From positions 57,282 through 121,281 of the forward strand of contig NZ_JBHMIM010000013.1 of the NCBI RefSeq assembly GCF_048060115.1: a stretch of 64,000 nucleotides of DNA, given 5' to 3'. Source of the DNA: Micromonospora_E sp048060115 (GTDB lineage Bacteria > Actinomycetota > Actinomycetes > Mycobacteriales > Micromonosporaceae). A program made the position numbers and the translations under genes. Every line of letters begins with the position of its first letter. The stretch's first letter is position 1. This document shows positions 17,917 through 26,383 of this stretch, piece by piece. A model generated the notes under the pieces. It did no database searches and had not been told where the DNA came from. It saw only the letters and a list, made by a program, of their open reading frames with translations.

Positions 17917-19590
17917 TCAGCCGACGTCCCAGAACGGCTCTGGCACCTCCACCACGTCACCGTCGCCACGGAACAGCACGAACCGGTCGAACGACCGGGT
18001 GAACCAACGGTCGTGGGTGACGGCGATCACCGTACCCTCGAAAGCTTTCAGCCCTTCCTCCAGCGCTTCCGCCGATGCCAGGTCCAGGTTGTCGGTCGGC
18101 TCGTCGAGCAGCAGCAGGGTGGCGCCGGACAGCTCCAGCAGCAGCACCAGGAACCGCGCCTGCTGCCCACCGGAGAGGGTGCCGAAGCGCTGGTCGCCCT
18201 GCCCGGCCAGGTCGTAGCGGGACAGCACGCCCATCGCCGCGTGCCGGTCCATCCCGTCGCGGTGGTCGTCGCCGCGCCACAGCACGTCGGCGAGGGTCTG
18301 GTCGAGCAGTTCGGGCCGGTCGTGGGTCTGCGAGAAGTGTCCGGGGCGCACCCGGGCACCGAGCCGGACCGTTCCGCCGTGCGCCACCGGGGCCAGGGTG
18401 GCACCGGCGATCGGTCCGGCAGCCGGGTCCGGGTCGGTGCCGCCCCGCGCCAGCAGCCGCAGAAAGTGCGACTTGCCGGTGCCGTTGGCACCGAGCACCG
18501 CGACCCGGTCGCCGTACCAGATCTCCAGGTCGAACGGGTACGTCAGCCCGTCCAGCTCCAGTTGCTCACAGATGACCGCGCGTTTGGCGGTCCGGCCGCC
18601 GGACAGCCGCATCCGCAGCGACTGGTCCTTGGGCGGCAGCGGCGGCGGGCCGGCCTCCTCGAACTTGCGCAGCCGAGTCTGCGCCGCCTGGTACCGCGAG
18701 GCCAACCCGTCGTTGTACGCCGCCTTCTGCTTGTACATCAGCATCAGCTCGCGCAGCTTCTCGTGCTCCTCGTCCCATCGACGACGCTGCTCCTCCAGCC
18801 TGACGTGCCGGGCGGTGCGGGCGGAGTGCCAACTGGCGAAGCCACCGGGATGGGTCCAGGCGGAGCCGCCTTCGACGGCGACCACCCGGTCGGCGCTCTG
18901 CGCCAGAAGTTCCCGGTCGTGCGAGACGTAGAGCACCGACTTGGTCGACTCGCGCAGCCGCTGCTCCAGCCAGCGTTTGCCGGGCACGTCGAGGAAGTTG
19001 TCCGGCTCGTCGAGCAGCAGCACCTCGTCGGTGCCGCGCAGCAGCAACTCCAGCGCGAACCGCTTCTGCTGTCCACCGGACAATGTCCGCACCGGACGGT
19101 CCCTGACCCGCTCCCACGGCAGGTCCAGCACAGTGGTGGCGACCGTGTCGAAGACGACCTCGGCCTCGTAGCCGCCGGCTTCGCCCCAGGCGGCCAGCGC
19201 GTTCGCGTACCCGATCTGCGCCTTTTCGGCCGCCGCGCTCGAGCCGGCGGCGTCCGCGCCGTGCATGACCCGCTCGGCGACGGCGAGGCGTTCCCCGGCG
19301 GTGCGCAGCGGCGGCGGAGCGAGCGACAGCGCCAGGTCGGCGAGGGTACGGTCGTCGCCGATCATGCCGATGAACTGGCGCATGACGCCGAGTCCACCGG
19401 AGCGGGCGACCGATCCGGTGACCACCGGCAGGTCACCGGCGACCATCCGCAGCAGGGTCGTCTTGCCGGCTCCGTTCGGGCCGACCAGGGCCACCTTGGC
19501 TCCCTCGCCGACCCGGAACGACACGTCGGCGAACAGTTCTCGGCCGTCCGGCAGGGTGTGCCCTACCGCCGCCACATCCACGTAACCCAC
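17917..19590 (-). CDS. ABC-F family ATPase
   Basis: A 557-residue soluble protein with two ABC domains and no membrane segments. Domain 1 has GPNGAGKTT, LSGGQQKRF and LLLDEPDNFLD; domain 2 has GANGTGKSH, LSGGQQARF and LLLDEPTDNLD. The charged linker between them (RLEEQRRRWDEEHEKLRELM... KQKAAYNDGLASRY) is the P-site tRNA interaction motif region of ABC-F translation factors. Housekeeping factors and ribosome-protecting resistance proteins share this architecture and cannot be told apart here. It follows the methyltransferase gene by 57 bases on the same strand. Confidence 0.93.
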   Translation of the reverse strand: MGYVDVAAVGHTLPDGRELFADVSFRVGEGAKVALVGPNGAGKTTLLRMVAGDLPVVTGSVARSGGLGVMRQFIGMIGDDRTLADLALSLAPPPLRTAGERLAVAERVMHGADAAGSSAAAEKAQIGYANALAAWGEAGGYEAEVVFDTVATTVLDLPWERVRDRPVRTLSGGQQKRFALELLLRGTDEVLLLDEPDNFLDVPGKRWLEQRLRESTKSVLYVSHDRELLAQSADRVVAVEGGSAWTHPGGFASWHSARTARHVRLEEQRRRWDEEHEKLRELMLMYKQKAAYNDGLASRYQAAQTRLRKFEEAGPPPLPPKDQSLRMRLSGGRTAKRAVICEQLELDGLTYPFDLEIWYGDRVAVLGANGTGKSHFLRLLARGGTDPDPAAGPIAGATLAPVAHGGTVRLGARVRPGHFSQTHDRPELLDQTLADVLWRGDDHRDGMDRHAAMGVLSRYDLAGQGDQRFGTLSGGQQARFLVLLLELSGATLLLLDEPTDNLDLASAEALEEGLKAFEGTVIAVTHDRWFTRSFDRFVLFRGDGDVVEVPEPFWDVG

Positions 19591-19647
19591 CCCGGAATGG
19601 TGCCTGATCGCACCGGTCGACGGCAGCCGAGATTCCGGGTGGCGGTC

Positions 19648-20262
19648 TCAGTCGGCGGGGTGGGTGACCCGCAGCACCCGGTAGCCCTTCTGGCTGGCGT
19701 GCCGGTCCACCTGCCAACCCTGCTCCCGCAGCCACTGCTGCACCGAGTCGCCGCCGAGGTAGCGGGCGATGACCAGCCAGCCGACCCCGTCCGGGGCCAG
19801 TCGGGGCAGCCAGCGGCTGAGCAGGGCGCGCAGCTCCGGTTTGCCGATACGGATCGGCGGGTTGGACCACAGTTGGCGGAAGCGTAGCTCCGGCGGCACC
19901 GCGTCCGGGTCGACCACCTGGACCCGGTCGGCCACGCCGACCCGGTGGGCGTTGACCATGGTGAGTTCGCGGGCACGGGCGTTGACGTCCACCGCGTACA
20001 CGGCGGCGGCCGGCGCGTGCTCGGCGAGCACGCAGGTGATCGGGCCGTAGCCGCAGCCGAGGTCGAGGAACGGGCCGGGGTCGGCGGCTGTCGGCAGGTC
20101 GGCCTTGCGCAGCAGTACGGCGGTGCCCGGGTCGAGCCGGCTGGCGGAGAAGACGCCGGGGGCGACGGTCAGCGCGTAGTCGCGGCCGGCCACCGTGAAC
20201 TCGATGTCGGAGCGTACGTCCGCGGCGCCGGGCTGCGGGCTGAAGTAGTGGTCGCCGGTCAC
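19648..20262 (-). CDS. Class I SAM-dependent methyltransferase (RsmC-like)
   Basis: A 204-residue methyltransferase starting at GTG 20262; upstream frame lacks a better start. The SAM-binding motif I is FLDLGCGYGPI (about residues 67-77), followed by VYAVDVNARA as motif II. The catalytic NPPI motif (SNPPIRIG) is typical of RsmC/RlmG-type guanine-N2 methyltransferases acting on rRNA. The N-terminal YFSPQPG is also typical. No ribosome site is obvious, and a GACAAT box six bases before the GTG suggests possible leaderless expression. Followed by the ABC-F gene. Confidence 0.9.
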   Translation of the reverse strand: MTGDHYFSPQPGAADVRSDIEFTVAGRDYALTVAPGVFSASRLDPGTAVLLRKADLPTAADPGPFLDLGCGYGPITCVLAEHAPAAAVYAVDVNARARELTMVNAHRVGVADRVQVVDPDAVPPELRFRQLWSNPPIRIGKPELRALLSRWLPRLAPDGVGWLVIARYLGGDSVQQWLREQGWQVDRHASQKGYRVLRVTHPAD

Positions 20263-20390
20263 CGGGGCATTGTCGCCCAACGGGTCGACTGACCGGAGAT
20301 CGGTCCACCCGCCGGAGCACCCTCGGGCAATTTGTCGTTTGTTCAGTTGGTGGAAGTCCGGACCATCGGCTTGCCACCCGTTCCGTCCGT

Positions 20391-20396
20391 TACCCT
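20391..20396 (+). promoter_or_regulatory. -10 box for a probable leaderless gene
   Basis: TACCCT ends seven bases before ATG 20404, and no Shine-Dalgarno sequence is present. The nearest -35-like element, TTGCCA at 20371-20376, has a short 14-base spacer, so the promoter call rests mainly on the -10 position. Confidence 0.5.
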
Positions 20397-20403
20397 GTGC
20401 GAC

Positions 20404-21438
20404 ATGACGTACGGGTACGAATCCGGCGCTGAGAACTGGCCACCTCGGCCAGCTCGCCAGCCTCGGGACCCGTCCGCCGGCCCGGACGCCCGCCCACCGG
20501 TCGGTCCGCGCCCACAGCCCCAGCGGCGCCCCGCACCCCAAGCCCGCCCGCAGCTGACCGAACTGATCCCGGCGATCCCGTCAGCCGCTGGCCCGAGCCG
20601 CCCCACCCGGCTACGCAGCCAGCCCGGGCGGCGTCGGCCCCATCCCAGCCCCGGGGACCGTCCGCCCGACCCGCCCCAGCCGCCCCGCCCAGTGCCCAGG
20701 TCGACCAGCGTCTGGTCGTCGACCCGACTCTGGCAGGTCGTGATCAGCGGCGTGTCGGTCCTGCTGATGCTCGGCGTCTGCGGACTGAGTTCTTTCTTCA
20801 TCGTCGAGGACGAGCGCAGCGGCCGGGTGGCCGCCGGGATCGCCGCAGCGGGCGCACCCACGGCGGTCCCCCGGGACATCAGCTCCCGCACCGACGACCC
20901 ACAACCGTTGACCGTGGCCGAGATCTTCCCCACCGGCGACATCCTGATCGACCCGGCCGAGCCGCCGTACCAGCTCCTCAAGACCCAGGTCGAGCAGCAG
21001 TGCCGGGTCGCGGTGGCCGGCGATCTCGGCGACCTGCTCGACGAACTCGGCTGCAGTGAGGTCGCCCGGGGCACCCTACGGTCCCCGACCCGCGAATACC
21101 TGATCACCACCGGGGTGTTCAACCTGGCGGAATCCACCGGTGCCGAGCGGGCTCACAGCCAGATCAAACCGCTGCTCGACGACGAGAAGGGCCGCTTCCA
21201 GGGGATGATCGCCGACGCGGGTACCGAGGCCATCGCGCTCTCCGCCGCCCAGGTCGGCTGGCACTCCTTCGGGCATTTCCTGATGTACTGCGTGATCGCC
21301 CGGGCCGACGGTGCGCCGGTACCCGACGACGATCCGCATGCCCGCCGAATCCTCTTCGACATGCTGCAACTGCACCTGCAGGTGAATGTTCTGGAGAAGC
21401 GGGCGGTGCAGCCGGCCCCGGCCCGATCCGCCGCTTGA
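20404..21438 (+). CDS. Single-pass membrane protein with Pro-rich N terminus
   Basis: Function not recognised. The 344-residue product starts at ATG 20404, behind a -10 box. The first 100 residues are Pro/Arg-rich and probably disordered, followed by one membrane segment (VVISGVSVLLMLGVCGLSSFF, about 112-132). The remaining 200 residues should lie outside the cell. They include two Cys (QQCRVAV and LGCSEV) that could form a disulfide, and a helical C-terminal part (LFDMLQLHLQVNVLEK). Divergent from the methyltransferase gene. It resembles actinomycete-specific membrane proteins without assigned role. Confidence 0.82.
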   Translation: MTYGYESGAENWPPRPARQPRDPSAGPDARPPVGPRPQPQRRPAPQARPQLTELIPAIPSAAGPSRPTRLRSQPGRRRPHPSPGDRPPDPPQPPRPVPRSTSVWSSTRLWQVVISGVSVLLMLGVCGLSSFFIVEDERSGRVAAGIAAAGAPTAVPRDISSRTDDPQPLTVAEIFPTGDILIDPAEPPYQLLKTQVEQQCRVAVAGDLGDLLDELGCSEVARGTLRSPTREYLITTGVFNLAESTGAERAHSQIKPLLDDEKGRFQGMIADAGTEAIALSAAQVGWHSFGHFLMYCVIARADGAPVPDDDPHARRILFDMLQLHLQVNVLEKRAVQPAPARSAA

Positions 21439-21450
21439 CGCGGATCAGGA

Positions 21451-21506
21451 CGCGCCAGCAACCAGGCTCCCACGCCAGCGCGCCAGCAACCAGGCTCCCA
21501 CGCCAG
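21451..21506 (+). repeat. Two tandem 28-bp direct repeats
   Basis: Two exact copies of a 28-base unit beginning cgcgccagcaaccaggctcc, plus six bases of a third, sit between the membrane-protein stop and the convergent truA stop. They look like a recent duplication. Confidence 0.95.
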
Positions 21507-21523
21507 CGCGCCGTCGACCCGGC

Positions 21524-22357
21524 TCAGAGCGCGGTCGGCAGCCGCAACCGGCGGGTGGCGGTGGCCCGGGTCGCGTAGTCGGCGGGGTCCGCCGGGTAGC
21601 CGACCTCGATCAGGGTGAGTCCGTGCGGCGGGGCGACGGTGACCTCGCTGGAGCGTTCCCGCCGGGTCAGCAGGCCGCCCGGCCACCGGTCCGGTCGGCG
21701 GCCGTCGCCGACGAACAGCATCGCGCCGACCAGGCTGCGGACCATCGCCTGGCAGAAGGCATCCGCCTGTACGGTGCCGACCAGGGTCAGATCGTCGTCG
21801 CGGTGCCAGTCCAGCCGGGTGATCTGTCGGATCGTGGTGGCGTGCTCCTTGCGCCGGCAGTACGCGGCGAAGTCGTGCTCGCCGACCAACTGGGCGGCGG
21901 CGGCGTTGAGCGCCGCCAGATCGAGCGGCCGGGGCCAGGCCAGGGTGTCGTGCCGACGCAGCGGCTCGGCGCCGTACGGCGCGTCGGTGACCCGGTACGC
22001 GTACCGCCGGAAGGTGGCCGAGAACCGGGCGTCGAACTCCGCCGGCACCCTGGTCGCCGACCGGACCCGCACGTCGCGGGGCAACGTGCCGGCGAGTCGG
22101 CGCAGCAGCCGGTCGGCCCGCTCCGCCCACATCTCGACCGGCACGTCGAGGTGGCAGACCTGCCCGACGGCGTGCACCCCGGCGTCGGTACGCCCGGCGA
22201 CGGTCAACCCGACGGCAACGGCCGGCCCGAACGCCCGGTCGAGGGCCTCGGTCAGTACCCCGGCGACGGTACGCCGCTGCGGCTGCACCGCCCAGCCGGA
22301 GAAGTCGGTGCCGTCGTAGCTGACGTCGAGCCGGATCCTGGCGTACCCCTGCTGCAC
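21524..22357 (-). CDS. truA: tRNA pseudouridine(38-40) synthase TruA
   Basis: A 277-residue pseudouridine synthase modifying the anticodon stem-loop of tRNAs. The catalytic Asp is in GRTDAGVHA (about residues 55-63), preceded by LDVSYDGTDFSGWAVQP. The ARFSATFRRYAYRV and FCQAMVRSLVG segments are also family-typical. It is the last gene behind rplQ, the usual actinobacterial position, with a strong hairpin between the two. The start at ATG 22357 follows CAGGAGGTCCAGG. Confidence 0.97.
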   Translation of the reverse strand: MQQGYARIRLDVSYDGTDFSGWAVQPQRRTVAGVLTEALDRAFGPAVAVGLTVAGRTDAGVHAVGQVCHLDVPVEMWAERADRLLRRLAGTLPRDVRVRSATRVPAEFDARFSATFRRYAYRVTDAPYGAEPLRRHDTLAWPRPLDLAALNAAAAQLVGEHDFAAYCRRKEHATTIRQITRLDWHRDDDLTLVGTVQADAFCQAMVRSLVGAMLFVGDGRRPDRWPGGLLTRRERSSEVTVAPPHGLTLIEVGYPADPADYATRATATRRLRLPTAL

Positions 22358-22396
22358 CTGGACCTCCTGCTTGCCCGCCGGTGGTGGTGGAAGACA

Positions 22397-22433
22397 GCGG
22401 GACCCGGCGCTGCCGCGCAGCGCCGGGTCCCGC
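22397..22433 (-). terminator. Hairpin between rplQ and truA
   Basis: A perfect 16-bp stem (gcgggacccggcgctg and complement) with a five-base loop lies 20 bases after the rplQ stop. It probably ends or reduces ribosomal-operon transcription before truA. Confidence 0.8.
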
Positions 22434-22452
22434 CAAATGTGTCGTAGCCGGC

Positions 22453-23049
22453 TCAGGCCTTGGTGTCGCCTTCGGCGGCCTGGGTGGCGTCACGGTCGCT
22501 TTCGGCGGCCTGGGTGGCACCGGTGTCGGTCTCACCCGTGGCCGACACCGGCGGCTCGGCGTCCTGGTCGGTCGCGGTGTCCGCATCGGTACGCGCGACC
22601 GGTGCCTCGTCGGCACCGGCGAGCGCCTCGACCTTGTCCTGCTGGGCAGCGGCCTTGCGGTCGGCCTTGGCCGGTGCCAGCGGGGCCACCACCAGCTCCT
22701 CGACCAGCTCGATGACCGCCATCGGGGCGTTGTCGCCCTTGCGCGGGCCGGTCTTCACGATCCGGGTGTAACCACCCGGACGGTTGGCGAACCGGGGCGC
22801 GATCTGGTCGAACAGCTCGAAGACCACGTCCTTGTCCCGCACGACGGTCAGCACCCGACGGCGCGAGTGCAGGTCCCCCCGCTTGGCCTTGGTGATCAGC
22901 TGCTCCGCCAGGGGACGCAGCCGCTTCGCCTTGGTCTCGGTGGTCTTGATCTTGCCGTACCGGAACAGCGAAGTGGCCAGGTTGGCCAGCATCATCCGCT
23001 CGTGCGCGGGGCTGCCGCCGAGGCGGGGGCCCTTGGTGGGCGTGGGCAT
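22453..23049 (-). CDS. rplQ: Ribosomal protein L17 with acidic tail
   Basis: Large-subunit protein L17. The conserved core occupies about residues 1-118 (MPTPTKGPRLGGSPAHERMM, LITKAKRGDLHSRRRVL, GGYTRIVKTGPRKGDNAPMA). The total of 198 residues is well above the roughly 120 of most bacteria. The extra 80 residues are an Ala/Asp/Thr/Glu-rich tail ending with two similar units (ATQAAESDRD / ATQAAEGDTK). Tails of this kind occur in actinobacteria. Encoded after rpoA. Confidence 0.97.
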   Translation of the reverse strand: MPTPTKGPRLGGSPAHERMMLANLATSLFRYGKIKTTETKAKRLRPLAEQLITKAKRGDLHSRRRVLTVVRDKDVVFELFDQIAPRFANRPGGYTRIVKTGPRKGDNAPMAVIELVEELVVAPLAPAKADRKAAAQQDKVEALAGADEAPVARTDADTATDQDAEPPVSATGETDTGATQAAESDRDATQAAEGDTKA

Positions 23050-23083
23050 GGTTGGTGCTCCTCAGTGGTGGCGGCAGCCGGCG

Positions 23084-24106
23084 TTACAGCTGCTCGGTCT
23101 CGCGGTAGTCCTCGGTGTCGTAGTCGGCTTCGCTGAACGAGTCGACGACGTGTGCCGGGTCGAAGTTGGGCGCCGAGTCCTTCAGGCCCAGACCCATCCC
23201 GGCGAGCTTCATCTTGACCTCGTCGATCGACTTCTGACCGAAATTCCTTATATCGAGGAGGTCCGCCTCGGTCCGCCCGATCAGCTCGCCGACGCTGTTG
23301 ATGCCCTCGCGCTTGAGGCAGTTGTACGACCGTACGGTCAGGTCCAGCTCCTCGATCGGCAACGCCAGATCGGCGGCCAGCTGGGCGTCCTGCGGCGACG
23401 GCCCGATGTCGATGCCCTCGGCGGTCTCGTCCAGCTCACGGGCGAGGCCGAACAGCTCGACCAGGGTCGAGCCGGCCGAAGCGAGCGCGGTACGCGGCCC
23501 GATCGACGCCTTGGTCTCCACGTCGATGATCAGCCGGTCGAAGTCGGTCCGCTGCTCGACCCGGGTCGCCTCGACCCGGTAGGTGACCCTGAGCACCGGC
23601 GAGTAGATCGAGTCGACCGGGATCCGGCCGATCTCGGCACCGGCCTGCTTGTTCTGCGCCGCGGTGACGTAGCCCCGGCCACGCTCGACGGTCAGCTCCA
23701 TGTCGAGCCGACCCTTGCCGTTGAGGGTGGCCAGCTTGAGGTCCGCGTTGTGCACCGACACGCCGGCCGGCGGCTGGATGTCGCCGGCGGTGACGTCACC
23801 AGGGCCCTGCTTGCGCAGGTACATGCTGACCGGCTCGTCGTGCTCGGAGCTGACACACAGCTCCTTGATGTTCATGACCAGCTCGACCACGTCCTCCTTG
23901 ACACCGGGGATCGTGGTGAACTCGTGCAGCACGCCGTCGACCTTGATGCTGGTGACCGCCGCACCCGGGATGGAGCTGAGCAGGGTACGCCGCAGCGAGT
24001 TGCCGAGCGTGTAGCCGAAACCCGGCTCCAACGGCTCGATGGTGAACAGGGACCTCGTGTCGCTGATCGACTCCTCGGACAGAGTCGGCCGCTGGCTGAT
24101 GAGCAC
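23084..24106 (-). CDS. rpoA: RNA polymerase alpha subunit
   Basis: A 340-residue alpha subunit. The N-terminal dimerisation domain contains FTIEPLEPGFGYTLGNSLRRTLLSS. The C-terminal domain (about 250-320) has the DNA/activator-binding helices SVGELIGRTEADLLDIRNFGQKS. Its position between rpsD and rplQ is the standard alpha operon. A 19-bp hairpin lies between it and rpsD. The ATG at 24106 is followed by the usual LISQRPTLSEE. No unusual features in length or motifs. Confidence 0.99.
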   Translation of the reverse strand: MLISQRPTLSEESISDTRSLFTIEPLEPGFGYTLGNSLRRTLLSSIPGAAVTSIKVDGVLHEFTTIPGVKEDVVELVMNIKELCVSSEHDEPVSMYLRKQGPGDVTAGDIQPPAGVSVHNADLKLATLNGKGRLDMELTVERGRGYVTAAQNKQAGAEIGRIPVDSIYSPVLRVTYRVEATRVEQRTDFDRLIIDVETKASIGPRTALASAGSTLVELFGLARELDETAEGIDIGPSPQDAQLAADLALPIEELDLTVRSYNCLKREGINSVGELIGRTEADLLDIRNFGQKSIDEVKMKLAGMGLGLKDSAPNFDPAHVVDSFSEADYDTEDYRETEQL

Positions 24107-24161
24107 GTGCTTCTCCTTGGGTCGGGGCGACCGCTATATGACGCCCGTCGGTATTGCGCCT

Positions 24162-24213
24162 GTCGATGGGGGTCGTGGCCGACCGGCACCGGCCGGCCAC
24201 GACCCCCATCGAC
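24162..24213 (-). terminator. Long hairpin between rpsD and rpoA
   Basis: A perfect 19-20-bp stem (gtcgatgggggtcgtggcc and complement) with a 12-base GC-rich loop occupies the rpsD-rpoA gap. Because it lies inside an essential operon, it more likely acts as a partial terminator or RNA-processing site than as a full terminator. Confidence 0.7.
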
Positions 24214-24221
24214 GGGTTGGC

Positions 24222-24848
24222 TCACTTCGAGTAGAGCTCGACGATCAGCTGTTCCTGCACCTGCGTGTCGATCGCCTGACGTACCGGCAGCGAGTGCACG
24301 AGGATCTTCATCTGGCTGGGGATCGCCTCCAGCCAGGCCGGGACGGTCTTGGAACCGGACTCGCCCTGGGCAACCAGGAACGGGGTCAGCTCCTTCGACT
24401 TCGTCCGGACCTCGACGATGTCGTGCTCCTTGATGCGGTACGACGGGATGTCGACCTTCTTGCCGTTGACCACGAAGTGCCCGTGCTTGACCAGCTGACG
24501 CGCCATGTCGCGGGACTTGGCGTAGCCAGCCCGGTACACGACGTTGTCGAGACGGGACTCCAGGATCTGCAGCAGGACCTCACCGGTCTTGGCCTGCTTG
24601 GACACTGCTTCCTCGTAGTAGCCGCGGAACTGCTTTTCCAGCACGCCGTACACCCGGCGGGCCTTCTGCTTCTCGCGGAGCTGGAGGAGGTACTCGGTCT
24701 CCTTGGTCCGACCACGGCCGTGCTGGCCGGGCGGGAAGGGACGAGATTCGAACGGGCACTTCGGCCCATCGCACTTGCTGCCCTTGAGGAACAGCTTCAT
24801 CTTCTCCCGCCGGCAACGGCGGCAGTCGGCACCCGTGTAACGAGCCAT
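24222..24848 (-). CDS. rpsD: Ribosomal protein S4
   Basis: A 208-residue S4, a primary 16S rRNA binder. It carries the N-terminal CRRCRREKMKLFLKG segment with a zinc-type Cys set (CRRC, CDGPKC in the variant spacing) and the S4 RNA-binding domain (RLDNVVYRAGYAKSRDMARQ). The C terminus IVELYSK is normal. S4 is often the translational repressor of the alpha operon. Fourteen bases separate it from the rpsK stop. Confidence 0.99.
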   Translation of the reverse strand: MARYTGADCRRCRREKMKLFLKGSKCDGPKCPFESRPFPPGQHGRGRTKETEYLLQLREKQKARRVYGVLEKQFRGYYEEAVSKQAKTGEVLLQILESRLDNVVYRAGYAKSRDMARQLVKHGHFVVNGKKVDIPSYRIKEHDIVEVRTKSKELTPFLVAQGESGSKTVPAWLEAIPSQMKILVHSLPVRQAIDTQVQEQLIVELYSK

Positions 24849-24862
24849 CTTTTCCTAACCTC

Positions 24863-25270
24863 TCAGACCCGGCGACGCTTCGGCGGACGGCACCCGTTGT
24901 GTGGCTGTGGCGTGACGTCGGAGATCTGCCCGACCTCCAGGCCGACTGCCTGCAGCGAACGGATGGCGGTCTCCCGGCCGGAGCCGGGGCCCTTGACGAA
25001 GACGTCGACCTTGCGCATGCCGTGCTCCATCGCGCGACGGGCGGCTGCCTCGGCGGCCAGCTGCGCGGCGAACGGAGTCGACTTGCGGGAGCCCTTGAAA
25101 CCAACCTGGCCGGCGGAGGCCCAGGAGATCACCGCACCGGTCGGGTCGGTGATCGAAACGATGGTGTTGTTGAAGGTGCTCTTGATGTGCGCCTGCCCGT
25201 GGGCGACGTTCTTGCGTTCCTTGCGCCGGACCTTCTTGACAGCGGCTCCAGCGCGAGCCTTCGGTGGCAT
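24863..25270 (-). CDS. rpsK: Ribosomal protein S11
   Basis: A 135-residue S11 located on the small-subunit platform. The signature [21 protein letters not shown] and the C-terminal [11 protein letters not shown] are intact. The N terminus [20 protein letters not shown] is the usual basic extension. Encoded between rpsM and rpsD. Confidence 0.99.
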
Positions 25271-25331
25271 GAGTTTTCTGCGCTCCTATTGGAAGATCGA
25301 GGTATCCGGTCGAGCCCGGTGCCGGCCAGGA

Positions 25332-25712
25332 CTACTTCTTGCCCGGCTTCTTCTTGCCTGCGACGGTCCGCTTCGGGCCCTTGCGGCTCCGGGCGTTGGT
25401 CCGGGTGCGCTGACCGTGCACCGGCAGCCCGCGGCGGTGCCGGATGCCCTGGTAGCAGCCAATCTCGACCTTGCGACGGATGTCTGCGGCAACCTCACGA
25501 CGCAGATCACCCTCGACCTTGAAGCTGGTCTCGATGTGATCGCGGAGCTGGACCAGCTCCTCGTCGGTGAGGTCGCGGACCCGCTTGTTGGGGTCGATGC
25601 CAGTCGCGGCTAGCGTGGCGATCGAGCGGGTCCGGCCGATCCCGAAAATGTAGGTGAGCGCGATCTCCATCCGCTTTTCGCGGGGCAGATCGACGCCGGC
25701 TAGACGTGCCAT
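25332..25712 (-). CDS. rpsM: Ribosomal protein S13
   Basis: A 126-residue S13 of the small-subunit head. MARLAGVDLPREKRMEIALTYIFGIG opens the protein and GLPVHGQRTRTNARSRKGPK closes the conserved part, followed by a Lys-rich tail (VAGKKKPGKK). It starts the rpsM-rpsK-rpsD-rpoA stretch. The 247-base gap before it back to rpmJ is larger than its neighbours and holds a small CACAGCG/CGCTGTG hairpin near 25844-25866, but no clear promoter. Confidence 0.99.
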   Translation of the reverse strand: MARLAGVDLPREKRMEIALTYIFGIGRTRSIATLAATGIDPNKRVRDLTDEELVQLRDHIETSFKVEGDLRREVAADIRRKVEIGCYQGIRHRRGLPVHGQRTRTNARSRKGPKRTVAGKKKPGKK

Positions 25713-25959
25713 GTGCGGGCGTACTCCTCAGGTGGTGTGCACGGAGGTCTGAGCCCGCCCCACCCCGACTGCCCATGTCACCCGGCCCGAGGGGGCGGAC
25801 GACCTGCCGGGCCCCGGCCTCCGACCGGGGGTTGGGCCACGTGACACAGCGACAGTTCGCGCTGTGCCGCTCGTGGCTGGGACGAGCATGTGCTGTTGTG
25901 CGGATCGGCCGCCTGAGCCGCCCCTCGCCGACCCGGCTGCTGCCGGTCGGCCCCTGGGG

Positions 25960-26073
25960 TCAGCCCTGGCGCTGCTTGTGCCGGGGGTCGGTGCAGATCA
26001 CCATCACCCGACCGTGCCGGCGAATCACCCGGCACTTGTTGCAGATCCTCTTGACGCTCGGCTTGACCTTCAC
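25960..26073 (-). CDS. rpmJ: Ribosomal protein L36
   Basis: A 37-residue L36, from GTG 26073 to TGA 25960. It begins KVKPSVKRICNKCRVI and ends DPRHKQRQG. The Cys-X2-Cys, Cys and His zinc ligands are all present (CNKC, ICTDPRH), so this is the zinc-binding C+ form. It follows infA, as in most bacteria. Confidence 0.97.
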   Translation of the reverse strand: MKVKPSVKRICNKCRVIRRHGRVMVICTDPRHKQRQG

Positions 26074-26161
26074 GGTGTGCCTTACTTCCATTGACGCCCT
26101 GTCCGCGGGCGCGGATCGGGCTTGAGGACGGACACGGGACGCCCCGGCCGCCGTCAGGTGG

Positions 26162-26383
26162 CTACTTGTAGCGATAGACGATCCGCCCGCGGGTGAGGTC
26201 GTACGGCGAGAGCTCGACGACGACCCGGTCCTCGGGCAGGATGCGGATGTAGTGCTGCCGCATCTTGCCGCTGATGTGAGCCAGCACCTTGTGGCCGTTG
26301 GCGAGCTCCACCCGGAACATGGCGTTCGGGAGTGGCTCGATCACTCGGCCCTCGATCTCGATGGCCCCGTCTTTTTTCGGCAT
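26162..26383 (-). CDS. infA: Translation initiation factor IF-1
   Basis: A 73-residue OB-fold IF-1 that sits in the ribosomal A site during initiation. It starts MPKKDGAIEIEGRVIEPLPN and ends DLTRGRIVYRYK, both invariant. The ATG at 26383 directly follows GGAGGAC. It is served by its own promoter some 220 bases upstream. Longer in-frame starts have no support. Confidence 0.98.
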   Translation of the reverse strand: MPKKDGAIEIEGRVIEPLPNAMFRVELANGHKVLAHISGKMRQHYIRILPEDRVVVELSPYDLTRGRIVYRYK

